The notes under the pieces were generated by a model. It did not search any database. It saw only the letters and a program-made list of their open reading frames with translations, and was not told the origin of the DNA. Below are positions 1 to 5,540 of a DNA stretch of 5,694 bases, piece by piece. Numbering within the stretch: the first letter of the stretch is position 1; the number at the start of each line of letters is the position of its first letter. The stretch comes from Deltaproteobacteria bacterium (GTDB lineage Bacteria > Desulfobacterota > DSM-4660 > Desulfatiglandales > B25-G16), in NCBI GenBank assembly GCA_003646875.1, contig QMLT01000131.1:1-5694 (forward strand), read 5' to 3'. Made by a program: the position numbers and the translations under genes.

Positions 1-38
1 ACTTTGTGGCTAAATTAATTAAGGTATTTGGTTCATGA
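1..38 (+). CDS. Possible 3' end of an upstream gene (perhaps the ferredoxin subunit korD)
   Basis: The third forward frame is open from the left edge and ends at a TGA (36-38). This stop shares ATGA with the korA start codon (ATG 35-37). Only eleven sense codons are visible, reading FVAKLIKVFGS, and no domain can be recognised. The 4-nt overlap is the usual mark of translational coupling inside an operon. In many anaerobes a small two-[4Fe-4S] ferredoxin subunit precedes the alpha subunit, so KorD is a reasonable guess from family knowledge. The other two frames stop at 11-13 and 16-18, so an upstream gene could also end there, or the region could be non-coding. Confidence 0.3.
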   Translation, partial: FVAKLIKVFGS

Positions 39-1183
39 AAAAAGACATCCGTTTCGTTCAAGGTAACGAGGCCTGTGTTGAGGCAGCTATGTATGCCGGT
101 CTGGATTTTTTTGCAGGCTATCCAATCACCCCTTCCACAGAGATTGCAGAGTTACTTTCTTATAGGCTCCCAATAAAGGGAGGAAAGTTTATCCAGATGG
201 AGGATGAGCTTTCATCCATGTGTGCCATAATCGGGGCCTCCCTTACGGGCAAAAAGGTCATGACTGCAACCAGTGGACCGGGTTTTTCCCTCAAACAGGA
301 GGCAATTGGTTTTGCTGTAATGACTGAAACCCCCTGTGTCATAGTAAATGTTCAGAGAGGAGGCCCTTCTACAGGTCTTCCCACAAGCGGAAGCCAGGGA
401 GATATTATGCAGGCGAGATGGGGAACCCATGGGGAACATTCTATAATTGCCCTGACAGCCTCCAATAATCAGGATCTGTTTGCAATGACAGTTGAGGCCT
501 TTAACCTATCTGAGACCTTTCGAACCCCTGTCATTCTACTTTTGGATGAAGTTGTTGCCCACACCAGAGAAAGGCTTATAATGCCAAAACCCGGGGAGAT
601 AAATGTGGTGGAGAGACTTAAAACATCAGTGCCAGAAGGAACTGACTTTCACCCTTATCTGCCTCGAGAGGATGGTCGACTTCCCATGTCTGATTTTGGT
701 GGCGTCCATCGCTATAATGTTACCGGGTTAATGCATGACATGTGGGGTTTTCCTTCCAACAATCCAAAGATCGTGTATGGATTAACGCACCACCTTGTAG
801 ACAAGATACAGGGTTACACACAAGAAATCACCAAGACAAAGGAATTCTTTATCGATGATGCAGACTGTCTCCTGGTCTCTTATGGCTCCTCTGCAAGAAC
901 AGCCCTTCATGTGGTAGAAAACAGAAGGGCAAGAGGTGAAAAGCTTGGACTGCTGGAACTCAATACGCTCTGGCCATTCCCTTCTGATATTGTAAGAAAA
1001 AGGTGCGCCTGTGTGAACAATGTTCTTGTGGTTGAGATGAATATGGGCCAAATTCTTCATGAGGTAAAAAATGCAGTGGCTGAACCTGATAAGGTATTTC
1101 TGGCTAATAAAATCGATGGAAGCTTTATTACACCTACTGATATTTTAAATATTTTAAGAGTTATCCAGGGAAAGGGGGTCTAA
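35..1183 (+). CDS. korA: 2-oxoacid:ferredoxin oxidoreductase, alpha subunit (probably 2-oxoglutarate synthase KorA)
   Basis: This is the alpha subunit of a cytoplasmic thiamine-diphosphate enzyme that interconverts a 2-oxoacid plus CoA with acyl-CoA, CO2 and reduced ferredoxin. The N-terminal pyrimidine-binding domain (about residues 8-185) carries YPITPST (29-35), where the conserved threonine is expected to contact the substrate carboxylate. It also has MEDELSS (55-61) with the acidic position typical of cofactor contact, TSGPG (79-83), and RGGPSTGLPT (108-117). The transketolase C-terminal-like domain II (about 275-350) includes VSYGSSARTA and MNMGQ (335-339). The length of 382 residues is normal for a free-standing alpha subunit. 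The start is set by AAGG at 21-24, ten nucleotides upstream. korB follows after 30 bp. The 2-oxoglutarate assignment rests on the YPITPSTEIAE signature and on the separate gamma subunit. Other branched or aromatic 2-oxoacids cannot be excluded. Confidence 0.88.
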   Translation: MKKDIRFVQGNEACVEAAMYAGLDFFAGYPITPSTEIAELLSYRLPIKGGKFIQMEDELSSMCAIIGASLTGKKVMTATSGPGFSLKQEAIGFAVMTETPCVIVNVQRGGPSTGLPTSGSQGDIMQARWGTHGEHSIIALTASNNQDLFAMTVEAFNLSETFRTPVILLLDEVVAHTRERLIMPKPGEINVVERLKTSVPEGTDFHPYLPREDGRLPMSDFGGVHRYNVTGLMHDMWGFPSNNPKIVYGLTHHLVDKIQGYTQEITKTKEFFIDDADCLLVSYGSSARTALHVVENRRARGEKLGLLELNTLWPFPSDIVRKRCACVNNVLVVEMNMGQILHEVKNAVAEPDKVFLANKIDGSFITPTDILNILRVIQGKGV

Positions 1184-1213
1184 AAAGGGGCTGTTTTTGG
1201 AGGGAAATAACTT

Positions 1214-2017
1214 ATGGCAGTGAAAGATTATATAAGAGAAAGGTTTTTCCCCCACATCTGGTGTCCGGGCTGTGGTCACGGTACAATAATGGGATCCATG
1301 ATCCGTGCAATAGAAAACTTGGGGATAGAGAAAAATAACATAGTCGTTGTCTCCGGTATCGGATGTTCCTCCAGAATCTGTGGGTATCTGGACTTTCATA
1401 CCCTACACACTATTCATGGAAGGGCCCTTGCCTTTGCTACAGGCGTTAAACTCAGCAGGCCGGAACTTACAGTAATCGTCCCTATGGGTGATGGCGATGC
1501 CTTTGCGATTGGCGGTAATCACCTTATCCATGCAGCGAGGCGCAATATTGACGTCACTGCCATCATAATGAACAATAATATTTATGGTATGACAGGTGGG
1601 CAGTATTCACCCTCCACTGGGTATGGCGACTTTGCAACCACTGCCCCCTATGGCAATATAGATCAACCCTTTGACGTTGTTAAGCTTGCGCTGGGAGCCG
1701 GCGCCTCATTTGTTGCCAGGACAACAACATACCATGTGACTTCAATGATAAAGATACTGGAAAAGGCAATTGCACATAAGGGTTTTTCAGTTGTTGATAT
1801 TCTATCTCAATGTCCCACCTATTTTGGCAGAAAGAATAAATTTGCCAGTCCAGTAGATATGCTTAAATATTACAAGTCTCAAACAACCCCGATAGGCAGC
1901 GAGGCAAAAGAAAAAAATCCGGATTTAATCGAACGTGGAATATTTGCTCAGGAAGAGCGATCTGAATATTGCGTTGAATATGATAAGATTATAGAAAAGG
2001 CCTCGCAAGAAAGGTAA
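1214..2017 (+). CDS. korB: 2-oxoacid:ferredoxin oxidoreductase, beta subunit (probably KorB)
   Basis: This is the beta subunit, which binds the diphosphate end of thiamine diphosphate and the proximal [4Fe-4S] cluster. WCPGCGHG (16-23) begins the conserved core, followed by GIGCSSR (48-54), HTIHGRALAFATG (65-77), the GDGDAFAIGGNH magnesium/diphosphate motif (92-103) and MNNNIYGMTGGQ (119-130). Four cysteines at 17, 20, 51 and 200 (SQCPTY) match the pattern used as cluster ligands in this family, so the redox centre looks intact. The length of 267 residues is usual. The start is supported by a strong GGAGGG at 1199-1204, nine nucleotides before the ATG. The stop codon lies 3 nt before the korC start, so the two genes are probably translated together. 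The protein works as part of an alpha-beta-gamma(-delta) complex. Substrate specificity is inferred, not visible. Confidence 0.9.
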   Translation: MAVKDYIRERFFPHIWCPGCGHGTIMGSMIRAIENLGIEKNNIVVVSGIGCSSRICGYLDFHTLHTIHGRALAFATGVKLSRPELTVIVPMGDGDAFAIGGNHLIHAARRNIDVTAIIMNNNIYGMTGGQYSPSTGYGDFATTAPYGNIDQPFDVVKLALGAGASFVARTTTYHVTSMIKILEKAIAHKGFSVVDILSQCPTYFGRKNKFASPVDMLKYYKSQTTPIGSEAKEKNPDLIERGIFAQEERSEYCVEYDKIIEKASQER

Positions 2018-2020
2018 ATT

Positions 2021-2566
2021 ATGGAAAGATGCAGGATTATCTTCTCTGGCTCAGGCGGACAGGGTATAATAACGGCTGCTATTATCCTTGCTGAAGCGGC
2101 AGTTCTTTATGAAAGACTGAATGCTGTACAGTCGCAATCATATGGTCCAGAGGCGAGGGGAGGAGCCAGCCGATCTGATGTAATTATTGCCGACACAGAA
2201 ATACGATTTCCCAAGGTCATCCAGCCAAATATCCTTGTGTGTCTCACCCAGGAAGCATATAATAAATTTTCTAATCTTATCAGACCCGGCGGGCTTCTCT
2301 TAATAGATAGCCATTATGTAAAACATGAAAAAAAGGTGGATGCCAGACAGATAGAGCTTGATATGTACAAAGAGGTTATGGATAAAATTGGAAAACCTAT
2401 CGTCTTTAATATCTGTATGCTTGGAGCTCTTATTAACCTCACCCAATTGATTAAACAAGAATCAATCATGAAGGTACTTGACAGGAGGGTCCCGGCTGCT
2501 TTTCTGGGTTTAAATAAACAGGCCCTCGAGTTGGGCCAAAAACTAGCAGAAAATCTTGAGCGGTAA
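2021..2566 (+). CDS. korC: 2-oxoacid:ferredoxin oxidoreductase, gamma subunit (probably KorC)
   Basis: This is the gamma subunit of the same complex, the domain fused into the single chain of pyruvate:ferredoxin oxidoreductase and involved in CoA binding. The N-terminus carries the glycine-rich FSGSGGQGIITA (8-19), followed by QSYGPEARGGASRSDV (39-54). Both are signatures of the POR/KOR gamma family. The rest reads as alternating hydrophobic strands and helices (for example PNILVCLTQEAYNKF and GGLLLIDS) up to the C-terminal helix. The length of 181 residues is typical. The start lies 3 nt after the korB stop and uses AGAAAGG at 2008-2014, inside the end of korB. With korA and korB it completes the three core subunits. 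No ferredoxin-like subunit lies downstream, so if one exists it should be upstream of the window. Confidence 0.88.
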   Translation: MERCRIIFSGSGGQGIITAAIILAEAAVLYERLNAVQSQSYGPEARGGASRSDVIIADTEIRFPKVIQPNILVCLTQEAYNKFSNLIRPGGLLLIDSHYVKHEKKVDARQIELDMYKEVMDKIGKPIVFNICMLGALINLTQLIKQESIMKVLDRRVPAAFLGLNKQALELGQKLAENLER

Positions 2567-2616
2567 ACGTTTATATAGAAAAGCGCCTATAGTTTTATCC
2601 AAGGCAAATCGTTTCT

Positions 2617-4029
2617 ATGGATACAGAACAGGTCATCACCAGGTTCCCACCCAGCCCAACAGGCACTCTCCATATTGGAGGGGCCAGAACAGCCCTCTTT
2701 AACTGGCTTTTTGCCCGCCAGCATCATGGTAAATTCATACTCAGGATAGAAGATACAGATAAGGTCAGATCTACAAAAGAGAATACAGAGTCTATTATTG
2801 AATCATTAAAATGGCTCGGCCTGGATTGGGATGAGGGTCCTTACTTTCAATCGCAAAGGACAAAAATTTATTATGAAATGATTGAAAAACTCCTTTCTTC
2901 TGGAAAAGCATATTATTGCCACTGCAGTCCAGAAGAGTTAGAAAAGAAAAGGATAGAGGCAATAAAAAAGGGATTAAAACCCAAATATGATGGCAAATGC
3001 AGAGACCTTGGCCTTGGCAAGGCCCCGGGCGCAGTTGTTAGATTGAAAAGCCCTCTCACTGGAAAAACAATTTTCAAGGATCTGGTTAAAGGAACTATCT
3101 CCATTGAAAACGAACAACTTGATGACCTGATCTTGCAGCGCTCTGACGGCTCTTTTACCTATAATTTTGCTGTAGTGGTAGACGACAGTAACCTGGGTAT
3201 TAACTATGTTATAAGAGGAGATGATCATGTAAACAATACGCCTCGACAGATCCTTATCTATAAGGCGCTTGACGAACCAATCCCACAGTATGCACACCTG
3301 CCTATGATTCTCGGTCGAGACAAAGCCCCCCTTAGTAAAAGACACGGGGCAACCTCTGTTATGGCCTTTAAAGATATGGGCTTCCTGCCACATGCCCTCC
3401 TAAATTCCCTGGCTCGACTTGGATGGTCACACGGGGATCAGGAAATATTCACTAAGCAGGAACTTATTGATCTGTTCTCCCTTGAGCATGTTGGCAAGTC
3501 TGCAGGTATATTTAACATGGAAAAACTTCTCGATCTCAATGCAAAATATATCAGAGAAGAGAATGATAGTACCCTTGCTGATCTTCTGCTTCCCTTCCTT
3601 TCTCAGCTCGGTTGTAAAGACCTACCCAGAGAAAAGGTTAAATGCGCAGTAAAGACTTTAAAGGCGAGATCAAAGACCCTCCTTGAGATGGCTCAGCGTG
3701 CACTCTTCTACTTTCAGGAAATCGACTACGAACAACAGGCCGATGAAAAATTTTTACTCCCAGATGTATTATATATCTTAGAAGATTTACTATTGGATAT
3801 TAAAGGAGCAACAAGCTTTGATCAAAAAAATCTTGAGAATATCTTTTCAACTCTTTTGGAACGGCATCAGATCAAGCTCGGCACAATAGCGCAACCATTA
3901 AGAGTGGCATTGACAGGAAAGACAGTCAGTCCTGGAATCTTTGAGATAATGGAGGTTATGGGTCAGGAAATGGTAGTTAAAAGGCTATCAAATGCTATTT
4001 TACATATAAAGTCCAAGAAAGGTCCCTAA
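2617..4029 (+). CDS. gltX: Glutamyl-tRNA synthetase
   Basis: This cytoplasmic class I aminoacyl-tRNA synthetase charges tRNA(Glu), and in organisms lacking GlnRS also tRNA(Gln), with glutamate using ATP. The HIGH signature appears as HIGG (19-22) within RFPPSPTGTLHIGGARTALF. The KMSKS counterpart is PLSKRHG (238-244), a common GluRS variant. RGDDHVNNT (200-208) is part of the active-site fold. C101, C103, Y124 and C128 have the same spacing as the zinc-binding Cys98/Cys100/Tyr121/Cys125 of E. coli GluRS, so the acceptor-binding segment probably holds zinc. The C-terminal anticodon-binding region (about 310-470) appears full length, and 470 residues is normal. A stop at 2590-2592 in the same frame leaves this ATG as the first start. 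The ribosome binding site is weak (AAGG 2601-2604, 12 nt away). TATAGT at 2588-2593 resembles a -10 box but has no good -35 box. The 50-bp gap after korC allows either a shared operon or its own promoter. Confidence 0.95.
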   Translation: MDTEQVITRFPPSPTGTLHIGGARTALFNWLFARQHHGKFILRIEDTDKVRSTKENTESIIESLKWLGLDWDEGPYFQSQRTKIYYEMIEKLLSSGKAYYCHCSPEELEKKRIEAIKKGLKPKYDGKCRDLGLGKAPGAVVRLKSPLTGKTIFKDLVKGTISIENEQLDDLILQRSDGSFTYNFAVVVDDSNLGINYVIRGDDHVNNTPRQILIYKALDEPIPQYAHLPMILGRDKAPLSKRHGATSVMAFKDMGFLPHALLNSLARLGWSHGDQEIFTKQELIDLFSLEHVGKSAGIFNMEKLLDLNAKYIREENDSTLADLLLPFLSQLGCKDLPREKVKCAVKTLKARSKTLLEMAQRALFYFQEIDYEQQADEKFLLPDVLYILEDLLLDIKGATSFDQKNLENIFSTLLERHQIKLGTIAQPLRVALTGKTVSPGIFEIMEVMGQEMVVKRLSNAILHIKSKKGP

Positions 4030-4049
4030 AAAAAGGTTTCTAAAAGGTG

Positions 4050-4068
4050 AAATAGCGCTTAGAGCTAT
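4050..4068 (+). repeat. 19-nt direct repeat, left copy, with a small hairpin
   Basis: AAATAGCGCTTAGAGCTAT matches 5324-5342 at 18 of 19 positions in the same orientation. Inside it, ATAGC and GCTAT can pair as a 5-bp stem around a 7-nt loop. It lies 20 nt after the gltX stop codon, and its partner begins within the toxin stop codon. The pair therefore brackets the whole toxin-antitoxin region. It may be a small interspersed repeat or the trace of an insertion. Confidence 0.6.
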
Positions 4069-4236
4069 CCTCTTGCAGTGTATACAGTCCCAGAAACATT
4101 ATAGAGGCCTTCCCTGTCTAAAGGCATAAAGCGATACTTGTGGCAAAAATCCAAATAATATCGCAGCCACTTTCGGTAATGAAATCGGATATCTCTGGGC
4201 ACTGCTTTTTTAACCAAAATTGTGTAAATTCAGCGC

Positions 4237-4402
4237 AACTTCTCAATAAGTTCTGGCAGAACTAACCGTTCATATCGCCACATGTCATTTCGACCGAAGG
4301 GAGAAATCTTGAAAAACTACTGTACGATACAGGATTTCTCGCTATGCTCGAAATGACAAAATAGTGCGAGTAAGCATTTGCGCCCTTACTTATTGAGAAC
4401 TT
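4237..4402. mobile_element. Composite inverted-repeat element, MITE-like, non-coding
   Basis: The ends AACTTCTCAATAAGT (4237-4251) and ACTTATTGAGAACTT (4388-4402) are inverted repeats matching at 14 of 15 positions. They enclose about 135 bp with no coding capacity, which includes a second inverted repeat at 4283-4358. A further copy of the left end lies at 5482-5504, so the end sequence is repeated locally. AATTCA occurs on both sides (4227-4232 and 4405-4410) and may be a target duplication, though the copies do not abut the arms. Short length, inverted ends and no transposase are what a miniature element moved in trans would show. No transposase family can be named from the ends alone. Confidence 0.5.
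4283..4358. repeat. Inverted repeat of the TGTCATTTCGA type inside the composite element
   Basis: The arms 4283-4310 (starting TGTCATTTCGA and ending GAGAAATCTT) and 4331-4358 (starting AGGATTTCTC and ending TCGAAATGACA) are inverted copies matching at 23 of 28 positions around a 20-nt centre. From memory, elements with this TGTCATTTCGA...GAGAAATCTT signature are dispersed intergenic repeats in many bacterial genomes. A transcript could fold into a long hairpin on either strand. Arm mismatches cluster in the middle of the arm (CCGAAGGG against GCTATGCT). Confidence 0.75.
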
Positions 4403-4461
4403 ACAATTCAACCTGTAAATCTGAAGCCATCTTTAGCATATGGCAATATCCAGCCTTTTTT

Positions 4462-4485
4462 ATAACATTAAAAAATTGATGTTAT
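4462..4485. repeat. A+T-rich palindrome
   Basis: ATAACAT (4462-4468) and ATGTTAT (4479-4485) are perfect 7-bp inverted arms. Counting one T-G pair, the stem could extend to about 10 bp around four A residues. It is flanked by the 8-nt direct repeat TATCCAGC (4447-4454 and 4483-4490). No T-tract follows, so a terminator is unlikely. It may be a protein-binding site or chance in A+T-rich DNA. Confidence 0.35.
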
Positions 4486-4589
4486 CCAGCTTGGTATTCC
4501 AACAAATTTTTTAAAACCTCTCTCAAACTCTTTAATTATGATATTATAAGGAAAACTATATACTAACGTGTTGGCCTTCAAAAATATTC

Positions 4590-4618
4590 TTGACAAAATG
4601 CCCTCTTATATGCACAGT
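4590..4618 (+). promoter_or_regulatory. Candidate promoter of the toxin-antitoxin operon
   Basis: TTGACA at 4590-4595 is a perfect consensus -35 hexamer. With a 17-nt spacer the -10 position falls on CACAGT (4613-4618), which is a poor match but sits inside the operator palindrome, where a repressor would block it. Alternatives are TATACT (4559-4564) with TTATGA (4536-4541) 17 nt upstream, or TATAAA at 4629-4634 without a matching -35. The choice among these is open. Confidence 0.35.
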
Positions 4619-4633
4619 TAGGTGTGCATATAA
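4606..4633. promoter_or_regulatory. Operator-like palindrome before the antitoxin gene
   Basis: TTATATGCACA (4606-4616) and TGTGCATATAA (4623-4633) are perfect 11-bp inverted arms around the 6-nt centre GTTAGG. The palindrome ends 4 nt before the antitoxin ribosome binding site (AAAGGGGG, 4638-4645). Phd/YefM antitoxins are known to repress their own operons by binding palindromes, and the ATGCACA/TGTGCAT core resembles the TGTACA-centred sites described for that family. The position and symmetry support autoregulation by the antitoxin, alone or with the toxin. It could also form an mRNA hairpin near the start codon. Confidence 0.7.
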
Positions 4634-4651
4634 ATCTAAAGGGGGAATTCT

Positions 4652-4885
4652 GTGAAAACGATATCTTTTACAGATTTTCGGAAAAAGGCTTCGGGCTTTA
4701 TAGCTGAAGTAGAACATGGGGAGACACTTATCCTTTTGCGTCGTGGGAAGCCCGTTGCGGAAGTGATCCCGTTTTCAGATAGATCCCAACGGGAACCATC
4801 TTGGAAAAAACCTGGAATTCGCTTGAAAATAAAAGGAAGTGATCTTTCATTAGCGATTTTGGAAGATCGTGAGGCGTATTTATGA
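4652..4885 (+). CDS. Phd/YefM-type antitoxin
   Basis: This small protein of 77 residues is the likely antitoxin and operon repressor for the PIN toxin that follows. The N-terminal part (about 1-43) has the Phd/YefM pattern: ISFTDFRKKASGFIAEVEHG, a first strand and helix set, then ETLILLRRGKPVAEVIPF, the strand-turn-strand where the family has its conserved GKPVA(x)(I/L)P stretch. This half dimerises and binds DNA. The C-terminal part (about 44-77) is charged, with SDLSLAILEDREAYL probably acting as the toxin-binding helix. The start is GTG at 4652, chosen because AAAGGGGG (4638-4645) lies 6 nt upstream and MKTISFTDFR fits the family N-terminus. Its TGA overlaps the toxin ATG as ATGA. The 11-bp-armed palindrome just upstream is the expected binding site. 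Confidence 0.85.
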   Translation: MKTISFTDFRKKASGFIAEVEHGETLILLRRGKPVAEVIPFSDRSQREPSWKKPGIRLKIKGSDLSLAILEDREAYL

Positions 4886-5325
4886 AACTTGTGGTTGATT
4901 CGTCCGCATTTGCCAAAAGGTATGTTCAAGAAGATGGCAGTGAAGATATGGATCTGCTCCTGCAACGCGCCTCAGAATTGGCTCTTTGCATAATTTTGGT
5001 ACCTGAAATAATCTCTGGGCTTAACAGGCGTTTGAGAGAAGGATTTTTATCGACAAGAGACTATCGCAGGGCAAAAATGCAATTGTTGGAAGATGTGCAT
5101 GATGCCACTCTGATTCAGATAACTCCTTCTGTGATTTCCCATTCAGTGAAGTTGCTGGAAAACAATGTTTTACGTGCATTGGATGCTTTTCATGTTGCTT
5201 GTGCATTGGAATGGCAGGCAGATCTTTTTGTAACATCCGATAATAGACAGTTAATTGCTGCAAAAAATGCAGGGCTTTTGAGTGAATTCATAGGCCAACC
5301 AGCGGGTGAACCTGAGCGGGTATAA
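4882..5325 (+). CDS. vapC: PIN-domain toxin ribonuclease, VapC type
   Basis: This is a 147-residue PIN-domain protein, probably a magnesium-dependent endoribonuclease toxin acting on RNA in the cytoplasm and held inactive by the preceding antitoxin. The four acidic residues expected in the active site are present: D6 in LVVDSSAFAKRY, E42 in VPEIISGLNRR, D101 in RALDAFHVACAL and D120 in FVTSDNRQ. The nuclease therefore looks intact. The length is normal for VapC. The start overlaps the antitoxin stop (ATGA, 4882-4885), and GAGG at 4871-4874 gives a ribosome binding site 7 nt upstream, so translation is coupled and antitoxin is made first. The last residues (GQPAGEPERV) look like an unstructured tail. 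The target RNA cannot be told from sequence. The symbol denotes family, not a proven orthologue. Confidence 0.87.
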   Translation: MKLVVDSSAFAKRYVQEDGSEDMDLLLQRASELALCIILVPEIISGLNRRLREGFLSTRDYRRAKMQLLEDVHDATLIQITPSVISHSVKLLENNVLRALDAFHVACALEWQADLFVTSDNRQLIAAKNAGLLSEFIGQPAGEPERV

Positions 5326-5342
5326 ATAGCGGTTAGAGCTAT
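5324..5342 (+). repeat. 19-nt direct repeat, right copy
   Basis: AAATAGCGGTTAGAGCTAT differs from 4050-4068 by one base. Here AATAGC (5325-5330) and GCTATT (5338-5343) form a 6-bp stem with a 7-nt loop. It begins inside the toxin stop codon (5323-5325). A hairpin directly after the stop might protect the mRNA 3' end, but no T-tract follows, so it is not an ordinary terminator. Confidence 0.6.
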
Positions 5343-5481
5343 TGAGTGGTAAATCAATATTTCACGTTCTTTCCAACATTTTTCCCTGCTACCCGCCAAG
5401 TTTTACCCGCATTATTAAAAGAAAAGTGCGTATATATCAATGAAAGTCAATATTTTGAGGGAGTTACAAAAGAAATTTGGT

Positions 5482-5504
5482 AACTTCTCAATAAGTTGGG
5501 GCAG
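5482..5504 (+). repeat. Solo copy of the composite-element left end
   Basis: AACTTCTCAATAAGTT is identical over 16 nt to 4237-4252. The match continues as GGGGCAG against CTGGCAG, giving 21 of 23 positions from 4237-4259. The orientation is the same as the left arm, and no inverted partner is visible before the window ends. It may be one end of a second, longer element extending to the right, or a relic left after deletion. Confidence 0.55.
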
Positions 5505-5540
5505 CAGCTTAAAAATGCTGCATTTAAGGAGCATACAGGT

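Larger units (their letters stand above)
4030..4605. other. Repeat-rich non-coding region between gltX and the toxin-antitoxin operon
   Basis: No frame here has a recognisable product. The stretch holds a 19-nt repeat just after gltX (4050-4068), a composite inverted-repeat element (4237-4402) with a second inverted repeat inside it, a short palindrome (4462-4485), and a very A+T-rich segment (about 4491-4600) leading into the toxin-antitoxin promoter. No convincing factor-independent terminator follows gltX. Between 4069 and 4236 I see nothing I can support. Confidence 0.7.

Noticed and set aside
160..1399. Several minus-strand open frames across korA and korB
   Set aside because: They lie opposite well-recognised genes, have no ribosome binding sites or familiar motifs, and are explained by the composition of the coding strand.
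2913..3652. Minus-strand frames and a second plus-strand frame inside gltX
   Set aside because: gltX is full length with all family motifs. These are out-of-frame shadows with no recognisable product.
4017..4068. Terminator after gltX
   Set aside because: The possible stem AGAAA/TTTCT is only 5 bp, and the hairpin at 4051-4067 has no following T-tract.
4131..4170. Interleaved short pairings GCGATA/TATCGC and GTGGC/GCCAC, a possible pseudoknot
   Set aside because: Stems of 5-6 bp with long loops are expected by chance in a region of this size, and nothing else suggests a structured RNA.
4201..4211. Run of six T residues after ACTGC, possible terminator
   Set aside because: Only a 4-bp stem (GCAG/CTGC) with a long loop can be drawn before it.
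4636..5399. Minus-strand frames across the antitoxin and toxin genes
   Set aside because: They are opposite a convincing toxin-antitoxin pair with matched start signals and conserved residues, and show no motif of their own.
4050..5504. CRISPR array suggested by recurring short sequences
   Set aside because: Repeats occur two or three times at irregular distances with no constant spacers and no cas genes.
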